Part shown: positions 1-7,725 of the stretch, piece after piece
Layout of the letters: every line of letters starts with the position of its first letter
How positions within the stretch are numbered: position 1 is the stretch's first letter
Assembly (NCBI GenBank): GCA_964465295.1
Contig: CAYXKC010000001.1
Location: forward strand, 1 to 64,000
Length of the DNA: 64,000 bases
Direction of reading: 5' to 3'
Source of the DNA: Methanolacinia sp964465295
GTDB taxonomy: Archaea; Halobacteriota; Methanomicrobia; Methanomicrobiales; Methanomicrobiaceae
Translations under genes and position numbers: made by a program
Notes under the pieces: model-generated
The model's input: the letters and a program-made list of their open reading frames with translations, nothing else
What the model was told of the DNA's origin: nothing
The model's database searches: none

Positions 1-14
1 AAATAAACCAGATT

Positions 15-698
15 TTGCAGGAAATGGATGATTCAGTTATTCACGCAATAAGCATTTTGAGTGACAATTCAAAAGGCGTACTCCGGGATGTTTCCGAGAT
101 TATGGCCAATAATGAAGCCAATATAGTCATGGCGCAGGCGTCTGTTCTCCAGGGTGGACCGGGCAGGGGGAGATCTTTTCTGTATTTTGAATATGAAGAG
201 ATAACCGGGACTGAAAAACTTCTAAATGATCTAAAAAAGCTTCCTTCCGTCCATGAGGTGAGGACATACCAGCCTTTATCCATGATTTACGGGAAGAGAA
301 TCATAATACTTGGAGGCGGAGCCCAGGTTGCACAGGTAGCTATGGGTGCGGTAAACGAAGCCGATCGCCATAATATAAGGGGAGAGAGGATCTCGGTTGA
401 CACGATACCTCTTGTAGGAGAGAGAGCTCTTGCCGATTCTATCGATGCTGTCTGCAGGCTTCCGAGGGTTTCGGTCCTTGTCCTTGCGGGTTCACTTATG
501 GGCGGCGATATCTCAAAGGCTGTTGATCGTGTAAAGGAATCAGGTATCCCTGTCATCTCATTAAAGATGGCCGGAAGCGTTCCTCTGCATGCAGACCTTG
601 TCGTAACGGACCCTATACAGGCAGGTGTATTTGCCGTTATGCACTCCAGTGATCTTGCAGTCTTTGATATTGAAAGGGTAAGGGGGCGTGAATTCTGA
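15..698 (+). CDS. ACT-domain protein, DUF5612 type
   Basis: A soluble protein of about 225 residues. Residues 5-85 look like an ACT ligand-binding domain, with a segment reading SILSDNSKGVLRDVSEIM. The rest is a mixed alpha/beta domain with a glycine-rich stretch (IIILGGGAQVAQVAMGAV, about 97-114). I place it in the archaeal DUF5612 family from memory of its two-part layout. ACT domains usually bind amino acids, so a regulatory role is plausible but the ligand is unknown. The frame is open to the left edge of the window, so a start further upstream cannot be excluded; inside the window ATG 24 and TTG 15 are candidates. Its stop overlaps the start of the next gene, so the two are probably co-translated. 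Confidence 0.7.
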   Translation: MQEMDDSVIHAISILSDNSKGVLRDVSEIMANNEANIVMAQASVLQGGPGRGRSFLYFEYEEITGTEKLLNDLKKLPSVHEVRTYQPLSMIYGKRIIILGGGAQVAQVAMGAVNEADRHNIRGERISVDTIPLVGERALADSIDAVCRLPRVSVLVLAGSLMGGDISKAVDRVKESGIPVISLKMAGSVPLHADLVVTDPIQAGVFAVMHSSDLAVFDIERVRGREF

Positions 699-1273
699 GT
701 CTCGAGACGGATGAGGCTGTAAGAGTCCTTAAACATGATGGTCTGGTGGTATATCCGACAGAGACTCTTTACGGGCTGGGATGCGACGCCTTCTCCGATG
801 AGGCGATACACAGGCTTTATAAAGTGAAAAGCCGTCCGCTTTCAAAACCTGTTTCAATTGCAGTATCGGATATGGAGATGCTCAGGGCTGTTGCAATTGT
901 CGGGGATAAGGAAGAAGAATTCATAAACCGTTTTTTACCCGGCCCGGTTACGGTTATACTTCCTGCAAAAAAATGCGTTCCGCCGATGCTTACCGGCGGG
1001 ACCGGGCTTATAGGTATCAGAATGCCCGGGAATGATATTGCCCGTGAAATAATCGATGCTCTCGGCTCTCCAATAACATCAACCAGCGCAAATATTTCAG
1101 GGGATGTAAGTCCTGTAAACAAGAGCCAGGTCAATGTATTTTATGATTACATGATCGATTCGGGGACTCTTCCGGGAATTCCGAGTACGGTTGTGGATCT
1201 TGTGAACCGGAAAATAATCCGTGTGGGCGCGATGATTGAAGAAGTCTCTGCATATATCGCGAAGATGGAATGA
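695..1273 (+). CDS. Sua5/YrdC/YciO family L-threonylcarbamoyladenylate synthase
   Basis: This enzyme makes threonylcarbamoyl-AMP from threonine, bicarbonate and ATP for the universal t6A37 modification of ANN-decoding tRNAs. The YrdC fold is clear: VVYPTETLYGLGCDAF near the N-terminus, then the KSRPLSKP nucleotide-binding segment, then GPVTVILPAK and the ITSTSANISG motif. About 192 residues is right for a stand-alone YrdC domain. The first ATG/GTG/TTG in frame is GTG 746, but starting there would remove the first helix. The frame is open back to 692, and CTG 695 overlaps the upstream TGA as CTGA, with a GTGA-containing ribosome-binding-like stretch at 682-691. I therefore place the start at CTG 695, which is inference. 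A five-base gap follows before the next gene. Confidence 0.85.
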   Translation: MSLETDEAVRVLKHDGLVVYPTETLYGLGCDAFSDEAIHRLYKVKSRPLSKPVSIAVSDMEMLRAVAIVGDKEEEFINRFLPGPVTVILPAKKCVPPMLTGGTGLIGIRMPGNDIAREIIDALGSPITSTSANISGDVSPVNKSQVNVFYDYMIDSGTLPGIPSTVVDLVNRKIIRVGAMIEEVSAYIAKME

Positions 1274-1277
1274 TTTT

Positions 1278-2213
1278 ATGAAACCCATAAGACTTAGAGA
1301 TTTTATCGAAGACAGCGATGGCCGCATATATGCAGTCTCAGCATATGATAACGACGAACGTGCAGGCTGCATTCTCAGGTACGTTCCCGATAAAAACGGG
1401 GAGAGAATATCCCCGGATGGCACGGGCTACAGGAAATATGATTTTGAGGAGGCGTTTGAATATATCAGGAAGAACAAGCCTGAATATCTTGATACCGTCC
1501 ATCGTGTACCAATAAAGGATATAAGAAGAGTATTCAAACCTGAAGAGGAGATCGGAAGTATCTGTCTTAGAGATAAGAGGGTGGAAAAACTCATTAAAAT
1601 ATTTGGTGTTCCTGCCGGAGTGGCGGGATGCACCGGTTCTCTTCTTGTAGGACTTGAAAACCGGGAATCGGATATAGATATGGTCGTATACGGGCACTAC
1701 TGGTTTTTAGCACAGAAAAATCTCATGAACGCGGTTAAAAAGGGTGTGATGAAACCTCTATCCGAAGAGCTCTGGCAAAAAGTCTATAACAAGAGGATTC
1801 CTGAAATCGACTATGAAACCTTTGTTATTCATGAAAAGAGGAAATGGAACCGGGGAGAGATTGACGGTACATATTTCGATCTCCTGTACACCAGGGATTA
1901 CGATGATCTTGACCGTATCAGGATATCCAGTGGAAAAAGGCTGGGCAAAAAGATTATTGAAGCCGAAGTTAAGGATTCATCTCTTGCATTCGACAGCCCT
2001 GCAATATATAATGTCGATCACGATGAAATCTCGAAGGTTCTTTCATTCACTCATACTTACAGCGGACAGGCATTCTCAGGTGAGATTATTGAGGCATGCG
2101 GGTATGTTGAGGATCACGGGAATGAGAAATGGCTCGTAATCGGGAGCACCCGTGAGGCCAGGGGCGAATATATAATATCAAAGACTCTTATCGAAGAATC
2201 GCAGGATCTTTAA
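1278..2213 (+). CDS. Predicted nucleotidyltransferase (Pol-beta superfamily, COG1665-like)
   Basis: A 311-residue protein with a nucleotidyltransferase core in its middle: the motif GCTGSLLVGLENRESDIDMV carries the helical-turn GS and the metal-binding DxD (SDIDMV). A third acidic residue could lie in the following YFDLLYTRDYD segment. The N-terminal 100 residues (IRLRDFIEDSDGRIYAVSAYD) and the C-terminal beta-rich part (NEKWLVIGSTREARGEY) are not recognised. The start is ATG 1278, giving MKPIRLRDF; an upstream in-frame codon inside sua5 is not needed. The gene follows sua5 by a few bases, so they probably share a transcript. The substrate is unknown; I do not assign it as a tRNA or antibiotic transferase. 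Confidence 0.7.
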   Translation: MKPIRLRDFIEDSDGRIYAVSAYDNDERAGCILRYVPDKNGERISPDGTGYRKYDFEEAFEYIRKNKPEYLDTVHRVPIKDIRRVFKPEEEIGSICLRDKRVEKLIKIFGVPAGVAGCTGSLLVGLENRESDIDMVVYGHYWFLAQKNLMNAVKKGVMKPLSEELWQKVYNKRIPEIDYETFVIHEKRKWNRGEIDGTYFDLLYTRDYDDLDRIRISSGKRLGKKIIEAEVKDSSLAFDSPAIYNVDHDEISKVLSFTHTYSGQAFSGEIIEACGYVEDHGNEKWLVIGSTREARGEYIISKTLIEESQDL

Positions 2214-2326
2214 AATCCGTTCAGCTCTTTTTTTTTATTTTTACGGGAGGATTTATATTTTAAGCCTCCTTATATGGTGGTGATATCCCCCGGTTCGCGG
2301 GGTTGAAGAAATGCCTGGAGTAAAAA
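2214..2326 (+). promoter_or_regulatory. Intergenic region with T-tract terminator, TATA-like box and leader hairpin
   Basis: Directly after the nucleotidyltransferase stop there is a run of T residues (about 2227-2242), typical of archaeal intrinsic termination. A TATA-like stretch, gatttatatttt, follows at about 2250-2261. The leader of the next gene holds a small perfect hairpin: CCCCG 2288-2292 pairs with CGGGG 2298-2302 around a gttcg loop, ending 24 bases before the ATG. Whether the hairpin regulates anything is unknown. Confidence 0.4.
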
Positions 2327-3385
2327 ATGACAGTCATCCGTTTTTACAGGATCTATGATATCGGTATGGAGATTGATCTTGACAGACTCGAAGAGATCTT
2401 TGGAGACAGATATGTTACATCCAGGGCCCGCTTCAGGAGGATCGATCCAAAATCCATCGTAATGGATATTCCTCCGTTGCTGCTAAGCCTTGGAAATATC
2501 CCTGTCCTGGCAGGAGGCAAAACCTATGATATGACGATGATCGCAAAGATCCTCGATATAGGTGCAGTAAGCCTCTGCATTGTACTTGATCTAAAACAGG
2601 AGGGCCCCGATTGCCTCTGCGATACTGCCGTTTTGTTCGATGACCAGGAGATCCTGTCCGATCATTTTAACAAGGCCCTTGGAGAACTGAATAATATAAT
2701 TGCAGAAAACAATCCTGATTTTAAACTCGAAATTGATTTTTATGAGGATTATACCATTTACATCGCCGGAAGGTTTGAGGAAGATCTTGATCCAGTACAG
2801 CTTTTATTATGTGAAAAGACGGAATTTTCAGCTCAATTAAGGGAAGAGATACTAAAAAATTCCCTGAGCTACAGTGTTGATGACAGGGTGATAATATCAT
2901 GGGACGGCGCCCTGATAGTCTCCCCTGAAAGTCCGGACGATATTCTTGATCTTATCGAGTATGCGAATGTGCAGGTTTTTGAGCTCAGGTATTATGACCG
3001 TGAACTCACGAAACGGATCGAAAAGATGTATGATGACATCGGGCATGCAGACAGGATGTCGTGGTTCGGCAGGATGCACAGGTATCACAAAATAATGGTA
3101 ATCACGATGGAGATGTACGCCAACCTGTACGATGTCATCGAGAGAGTCAACAATCTCATAAAGGTTACAGAGGATGTCTATTATGCGAAGGTATACGAAA
3201 CTGCACTCCGTGAGTTCAGGATAAACCAGTGGAGCGGCAGCGTGACCCGCAAGATCAGCGTCCTTAGAGAAAATTATTCAATGCTCTCTGATGAAGTTAG
3301 AATCCAGCATTCCTACTTCCTTGAGTGGATAATCATCCTGCTGATTGCATTTGAATTTGGTTTTGCTGTCTGGCAGTATGTATAA
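2327..3385 (+). CDS. RMD1/YagE-like (DUF155-type) membrane-anchored protein
   Basis: A 352-residue protein with the layout of the RMD1/YagE family: a long alpha/beta N-terminal part (roughly 1-240), an alpha-helical region (YHKIMVITMEMYANLYDVIERVNNLIK and on, about 250-320) and one C-terminal membrane helix (FLEWIIILLIAFEFGFAVW, about 331-349). Family members in eukaryotes sit in mitochondria and are linked to translation and meiosis; the archaeal role is unknown. The assignment rests on the domain order and the terminal anchor, not on a catalytic motif. It is preceded by its own promoter-like region and converges with the lipoprotein gene at 3397. Confidence 0.6.
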   Translation: MTVIRFYRIYDIGMEIDLDRLEEIFGDRYVTSRARFRRIDPKSIVMDIPPLLLSLGNIPVLAGGKTYDMTMIAKILDIGAVSLCIVLDLKQEGPDCLCDTAVLFDDQEILSDHFNKALGELNNIIAENNPDFKLEIDFYEDYTIYIAGRFEEDLDPVQLLLCEKTEFSAQLREEILKNSLSYSVDDRVIISWDGALIVSPESPDDILDLIEYANVQVFELRYYDRELTKRIEKMYDDIGHADRMSWFGRMHRYHKIMVITMEMYANLYDVIERVNNLIKVTEDVYYAKVYETALREFRINQWSGSVTRKISVLRENYSMLSDEVRIQHSYFLEWIIILLIAFEFGFAVWQYV

Positions 3386-3396
3386 AAAAAACGGGG

Positions 3397-4008
3397 TTAT
3401 GCAAGTCCTGCAAGTCCCTTGAAGTTTGTTAAGCCGTTGAAGACGGTAAGATGACTTTCTTTTCCGTTTTCAACAATGGTGTATACGATGAACCTGTCAT
3501 CGATATTTACAACCTGGGATATGGTGTCGGACTCCGTATCGGTTATCACCCATGCAGGGTTTCCCTCGACTGTGACTTTCTTCATTGTCATCGTAGGGGT
3601 CTGAATCTCCATATAGGTGTCCCATGCAGCCATCTGACCTACATCGTAACTATTAGTATCCTGTATAACTATGTCCACAATGGTGTCGGCGTTCTTCAGT
3701 TCATAGTTCCTTGATGCCCAGCTCCAGTCATATCCTCCTTCAGATGCCTGCATTCCGAAAGCTTCCCCGTTGATCCATCCTGTGGACGGTGCGTTCGGGA
3801 GATAGTTCATAAGAGTCGTATAATGAACGACATCTCCAGAACTGCTCTGTGAAGGAGATGAGGATGTACCCTGTTCTTCCGCTACTGTTCCTGTTTCGGC
3901 AGGTCCCGTATCAGAACTTCCCGTGCACCCGGCTGTAAATACAAGTCCGAATGCGACTGCAAGAACCAAAAATCCAAAAATACCTTTTTCAACCATTTTA
4001 TTATCCAT
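3397..4008 (-). CDS. Secreted lipoprotein of unknown function
   Basis: A 203-residue protein with a positively charged N-terminus, a hydrophobic core (FGFLVLAVAFGLVFTAGC, about 11-28) and a lipobox-like FTAGC, so it is probably an extracytoplasmic lipid-anchored protein. A Ser/Thr/Gly/Glu-rich linker follows (about 30-58). The folded part contains segments such as WDTYMEIQTPTMTMKKVTVE and NPAWVITDTESDTISQVV, which look like a beta-rich single domain. I do not recognise the family. Two other lipoproteins in the window (12541 and 13129) share the signal type but no obvious sequence with it. Confidence 0.7.
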   Translation of the reverse strand: MDNKMVEKGIFGFLVLAVAFGLVFTAGCTGSSDTGPAETGTVAEEQGTSSSPSQSSSGDVVHYTTLMNYLPNAPSTGWINGEAFGMQASEGGYDWSWASRNYELKNADTIVDIVIQDTNSYDVGQMAAWDTYMEIQTPTMTMKKVTVEGNPAWVITDTESDTISQVVNIDDRFIVYTIVENGKESHLTVFNGLTNFKGLAGLA

Positions 4009-4067
4009 GATTAGTCCTCCATGAACACAAAAGACTGGTTCTTTTAAACGAATAAAATTAACTAAAA

Positions 4068-4733
4068 TTATATGATATCTGAAAGTTTTTCCGGGCCTGA
4101 TATACAGTAATCCTTCAGGTAGCAGAATTTACACCTGTCATTCTCTTTCTTTTCTGGGATATAGCCGTGATCTATTCGTTTTGCAGCAGCAAGCGCCCTG
4201 ATCGCGCCTCTCCTGTCGGCAGGTGAGGGTTTGCATGTCTTCATCGTCCCGCCAGGAATATAGAGAAGTCTTACCTCACGGGGCAAAAAACCCAGTGTCT
4301 CTTCTGCACATATTGATGCCATAGCTGCACGTATCCTGTCCGATTTGTAGATTCCCGTTTCAGGAGCCTCTGTGGTCCTGACGATTCCTATCGCATCATC
4401 GTCCCGGTAGAGGCAGTCTATCCTTCCGGTTACCCCAAGTTTTAAGGACCGGATCAGAACATCGTGTTCAGAGGCTGCCGGCCATGAATACCGCCTGCAT
4501 ACATCAAGCCATTCCAAAAAAAGTGAATTGCAGTCTTCATCGACCTGGGGATTAATCAGTTTTATCTCCTCCCAGATCTCGTCATCGCACAACTCCCGTC
4601 CAAGGTGATATGATATCTGCTTCGAAATGGTGTATTCTATCCTCTCAGGCTGGATGTCCCTGTTTTTTTCAAGGTAATATCTTACAGGGCATGAATGACA
4701 GGATACAACACCCGATATTGTTACGAAATCCAT
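4068..4733 (-). CDS. Cas4-like PD-(D/E)XK nuclease
   Basis: A 221-residue protein resembling the Cas4/Dna2 exonuclease family. An N-terminal CHSCPVRYYL motif (first cysteine pair) and a C-terminal CKFCYLKDYC motif would hold an iron-sulfur cluster. Between them, VTGRIDCLYRDDDAIGIVRTTE gives the D of the PD motif, but the usual ExK after it reads differently (IVRTTE), so catalysis is uncertain. There is no CRISPR array or other cas gene anywhere in the window, so this is a solo Cas4-like protein, more likely acting in DNA repair or end processing. ATG 4733 is preferred because GAGGGTCA precedes it; a longer form from 4769 is possible. It is divergent from the DUF3467 gene. Confidence 0.65.
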   Translation of the reverse strand: MDFVTISGVVSCHSCPVRYYLEKNRDIQPERIEYTISKQISYHLGRELCDDEIWEEIKLINPQVDEDCNSLFLEWLDVCRRYSWPAASEHDVLIRSLKLGVTGRIDCLYRDDDAIGIVRTTEAPETGIYKSDRIRAAMASICAEETLGFLPREVRLLYIPGGTMKTCKPSPADRRGAIRALAAAKRIDHGYIPEKKENDRCKFCYLKDYCISGPEKLSDII

Positions 4734-4800
4734 TTGACCCTCTTTTTCGTTAACTATTCCCCCCGACAATTCTTATTGTCGGTGAGTTCTATTAATATAT

Positions 4801-5100
4801 ATGGAAAAGCGAGAAATAACTGTAAATCTCCCCCCGGATCTTGATCCGGTTTACTCAAACAGGATCCAGGTGGCATATAAAGACGACGAATTCACCTTTG
4901 TATTTCTTCATGAGATTCCCGGGACAAATCAGGCCCGTGCAAAGTCGGTTGTGTCTATAAGCCCAAAGCATGCGAAAAACTTCTCACAGGTCCTTGTAAA
5001 GACGATGCAGGATTACGAGGCTAAGTTCGGCGAGATAAAACCCGGTCCTGAAGTAAAGGACGGCAGCCCGGAGAACGTAACCATTCACGGTTATTCATAA
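4801..5100 (+). CDS. DUF3467 family protein
   Basis: A small soluble protein of 99 residues with the DUF3467 pattern: a central core reading YSNRIQVAYKDDEFTFVFLH, then a conserved SISPKHAKNFSQVLVKTMQDYE segment. The family is widespread in bacteria and archaea and its function is not known. A TATA-rich stretch (attaatatat) runs right up to the ATG, and a GGTGAG element lies about 15 bases upstream, so initiation may rest on an unusually spaced ribosome-binding site. It shares the roughly 67-base divergent region with the Cas4-like gene. Confidence 0.75.
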   Translation: MEKREITVNLPPDLDPVYSNRIQVAYKDDEFTFVFLHEIPGTNQARAKSVVSISPKHAKNFSQVLVKTMQDYEAKFGEIKPGPEVKDGSPENVTIHGYS

Positions 5101-5136
5101 TATTCCACCTGACTTTTCGGGAGTCAATACATCAAA

Positions 5137-5146
5137 CTTATAATTT
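5137..5146 (+). promoter_or_regulatory. Putative TATA box of tRNA-Thr
   Basis: The sequence cttataattt lies about 28-37 bases upstream of the mature tRNA 5' end, where an archaeal TATA box is expected. Call is by position and composition only. Confidence 0.5.
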
Positions 5147-5173
5147 TAAAGACGCAATAGAATAAGGAAAGTT

Positions 5174-5245
5174 GCCGCTGTGGCTTAGCGGTATAGCGGC
5201 TGATTCGTAATCAGCAGGCCGGGGGTTCGATTCCCCCCAGCGGCT
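5174..5245 (+). tRNA. tRNA-Thr (anticodon CGT)
   Basis: A full cloverleaf can be drawn. The acceptor stem GCCGCTG (5174-5180) pairs with CAGCGGC (5238-5244), and T 5245 is the discriminator. The anticodon stem GCTGA/TCAGC (5199-5203, 5211-5215) encloses a ttCGTaa loop, giving anticodon CGT at 5206-5208, which reads ACG threonine codons. The T arm is GGGGG-TTCGATT-CCCCC. The 3' CCA is not encoded. No intron is seen. Confidence 0.95.
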
Positions 5246-5513
5246 TTTTTGGTAGTTGCGTATTCTTTTGCAAGTATTCTGTTTTCAGGATCCTTTTACA
5301 AGTATCCTGTTTTCAAGATCTCCTAAGAAATCTCAAAGAAATAATAAGAGCCGTCTTCCAGTGCGTCTTTGGCAACTTACCTATTGCGACAGAATCTCTT
5401 CAGGATGGCAGGCAGGTATTAATTTCGTTGTGTTATCTTACAATCGTTTGAAAACGGGTTTGATAATTGGGTTATTATTGTATTATTGATTTATTGGATA
5501 ATTTGGGATTATA
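5246..5513. other. Gene-free stretch downstream of tRNA-Thr
   Basis: This stretch starts with a T tract right after the tRNA (5245-5250), likely its terminator. It then holds the 28-bp tandem duplication listed separately. The rest is AT-rich with no recognisable gene; a 77-codon open frame here has no ribosome-binding site or family resemblance. Confidence 0.5.
5265..5320. repeat. 28-bp tandem duplication after tRNA-Thr
   Basis: Two adjacent 28-base units, 5265-5292 and 5293-5320, differ at three positions (units 6, 14 and 24), that is 25 of 28 identical. Each begins CTTTT(G/A)CAAGTAT and ends with GATC. They start 19 bases after the tRNA end. Confidence 0.8.
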
Positions 5514-6953
5514 TTATTGGGACTCTTCGTCCGGTTCGGTCTCAAGATCTTCATCATTATGCCTGGGTTTATCACTGTTCCTGAGCCTGTAATGGCGGTT
5601 TAGGAATTTCCAGACCTTTTCTGACTGGAGCCAGCCCCTATCGAGGGTATTTATTATTGCATCGATCTCTTCTACGCATTTTATTATTTTTTCTCTGGTC
5701 TTGCTTTCTTCAGACATCTCTGCACAGGCAAGTATAACAGTGAGAGGATTTCTGATTTCATCATTTAATGTAGCCATATCGCACATGTTTTCTTCAATCT
5801 TCTCCATCAGTAATGCCCCTTCCTTCTCAGACTCCTTTCTTTTAAACTCTTCATCACTGATGGTATCGACCATAGCCTCAAACGATCGGGCAAGTATCCC
5901 GATCTCTCCGGTGGTGGTCGTATCGATCTTCTGGTTGAGATCTCCGGTCTCTGCAATATTTCTGCAGACCTGGGTTAGTCTGGAGAGAGGTCTGATTATC
6001 GTGTGGTTCAGAACAATAATTGATAGTACGCTGAGAAGAGCAAGTGCGATTAGAACGAACAGCAGAACTTCAAGGATAGATTCGTTGATCTTCTGGTTTA
6101 TACTCCTGGATGATACGATCTCCCCGATCTTCCACCCTAGTTTAGGCGATGTATAGTAGATCAGGTAACTTTCATCGATCACGAGAACACCCTCCGCAGA
6201 ATTTAGAAAAATTTCTTTCTGTTCTCCAAGGATATCCCCCACACTCGTGAATAACCTGGATGGGTCCCCGTTTGCAAGTATTATCCCGTTTTTATCAACA
6301 AGGATCATCTCGCCTCCAGGCCATGTATGTATGGAAGAGATATATGATGTGAGGTTATTCAGGGTAATGTCCGCCCCTATGACACCATATAGCGAATTTT
6401 CCTGATCGGTTAATGCTGTAACTATTCCAAGGTTTACGTCGGGAGTGGTTACAGAGCGGTAGGGATCGGTAATCATCACCCGGCCCGGGTTCTCTTTTGC
6501 AAGAATATACCAGGGTCTTATCCGGGGGTCATAGGCTGTATTTCTTGCTCTTTCATTTGATCTGACAAATGTGCCGTTTTCCCTGCCCATATAGACTGAA
6601 TTCACGTGAGGGTGTGAGGACTGATAATTATTGAGAATCTGTATTATATCCAGTTCCCGGTCTCCCGGGGAATATATAAATGTCTCTTCGGATGCATTCA
6701 GGTAAGTTGTAAATCCGGAATCGTCACGGATCCTGACGATCTCGTTTAGGGAAAGTTCGTGTATGTCATATTGTGCATCGCTGACAAGTGTTGTCAGCGC
6801 AAGGTCGATATGGCCCAGTTCAATTATTTTTTGTTCAGATATCCTGTTCAGGTTTTGTTCTTTTAAGGAGGTGGAAAGAACCCCGCCGATGAAGATCAGC
6901 ACTATGAAAGCGATGATTAGATAAATAATTACTACCTTCGCTTTAAGATCCAT
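5514..6953 (-). CDS. Cache-HAMP membrane sensor with degenerate histidine-kinase dimerisation domain
   Basis: A 479-residue membrane receptor. Residues 6-26 form the first membrane helix, 30-285 a double Cache extracellular domain (ligand-binding-type motif DPRIRPWYILAKENPG at 142-157, and YGVIGADITL), 294-318 the second helix, 319-370 a HAMP linker, and 390-440 a HisKA-like helical pair. The phosphoacceptor position reads LNDEIRNPLTVI, with Asp398 where His is expected, and no HATPase domain follows; the protein ends after a GWLQSEKVWKFL segment and an acidic tail. It therefore cannot act as an ordinary histidine kinase. It may signal through protein contacts. Methionine start at 6953 precedes the first membrane helix directly. 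Confidence 0.85.
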   Translation of the reverse strand: MDLKAKVVIIYLIIAFIVLIFIGGVLSTSLKEQNLNRISEQKIIELGHIDLALTTLVSDAQYDIHELSLNEIVRIRDDSGFTTYLNASEETFIYSPGDRELDIIQILNNYQSSHPHVNSVYMGRENGTFVRSNERARNTAYDPRIRPWYILAKENPGRVMITDPYRSVTTPDVNLGIVTALTDQENSLYGVIGADITLNNLTSYISSIHTWPGGEMILVDKNGIILANGDPSRLFTSVGDILGEQKEIFLNSAEGVLVIDESYLIYYTSPKLGWKIGEIVSSRSINQKINESILEVLLFVLIALALLSVLSIIVLNHTIIRPLSRLTQVCRNIAETGDLNQKIDTTTTGEIGILARSFEAMVDTISDEEFKRKESEKEGALLMEKIEENMCDMATLNDEIRNPLTVILACAEMSEESKTREKIIKCVEEIDAIINTLDRGWLQSEKVWKFLNRHYRLRNSDKPRHNDEDLETEPDEESQ

Positions 6954-7076
6954 GATAAAATGGTATATTAAAAAGAGTTGTATTTATCAGTTCTTATTGG
7001 GATAACCGAATCCCTGAAAATCATTTCAGAAAAATAAATTGATATATCACTAATTTCGCCTGAAGAACTGCCTTTA

Positions 7077-7721
7077 TTAGTTCATGCCTATAAAGGCCTT
7101 ATGCAAAAGGTCGACCGTTCTTCTAAGAGCCCTTCCAATCTCTCTTAAATGGCGGTAGATCTCTCCCCTCCTGATAGCGTTCATGGGATCATCCGTCCTT
7201 AGGAGTCCGGCCATACTTTCGATATAAAGATCTTCGATTTTATGCATGGATCTTCTTGCCAGCCGGATGATCTCTTCAACTCCGTGTTTATCATTGTTCA
7301 TCGCTTTTACGGCGTCAACCATGAACCCGGTTCCCCTGTAGATCTCATCCGTCATTCCGATTATCGCTTCATCGGGCGATACCCCGTACGAAAACATCTC
7401 CCTTGCCGTTTCCCTGGTATTGTTCAGAATATAGTCCATATGCCTTGAGAGATTATACATGTCCTGGCGGTCGAATGGCGTCGAGAAGGCTTTAGCCATC
7501 TTATCTTCCATATTGTGCCTGAATATGTCGACTTCCTCAGCCATTTTATCAATATGAACCGGGTCTTTCAGCGGGGTATCCCTGAGCCAGAAGAGGAATG
7601 TCCCGACGCCCGCCTGTGTACACTCCGCCTGCTCTTCGAGCATGCTGCTGAAGTTGTATTCCGGTGGGAATATGTTGTCAAGGATCTTAATTCTGGTTCC
7701 TTTTCCATCTTTTCTGCTCAT
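7077..7721 (-). CDS. DUF47/PhoU-like phosphate transport accessory protein
   Basis: A 214-residue all-helical cytoplasmic protein of the DUF47 (TIGR00153) family, which resembles PhoU. Visible family features include acidic helix segments such as DIFRHNMEDKMAKAF and the C-terminal YIESMAGLLRTDDPM stretch. Family members are almost always paired with a PiT phosphate permease and are thought to control it. Here the gene starts four bases after the stop of that permease gene, so they form a two-gene operon. Confidence 0.85.
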   Translation of the reverse strand: MSRKDGKGTRIKILDNIFPPEYNFSSMLEEQAECTQAGVGTFLFWLRDTPLKDPVHIDKMAEEVDIFRHNMEDKMAKAFSTPFDRQDMYNLSRHMDYILNNTRETAREMFSYGVSPDEAIIGMTDEIYRGTGFMVDAVKAMNNDKHGVEEIIRLARRSMHKIEDLYIESMAGLLRTDDPMNAIRRGEIYRHLREIGRALRRTVDLLHKAFIGMN

Positions 7722-7725
7722 AATA

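Noticed and set aside
4068..5100. CRISPR locus beside the Cas4-like gene
   Set aside because: No repeat-spacer array or other cas gene was found on either side.
5256..5489. 77-codon open frame after tRNA-Thr
   Set aside because: It runs through the tandem duplication and has no ribosome-binding site, domain or protein-like composition.
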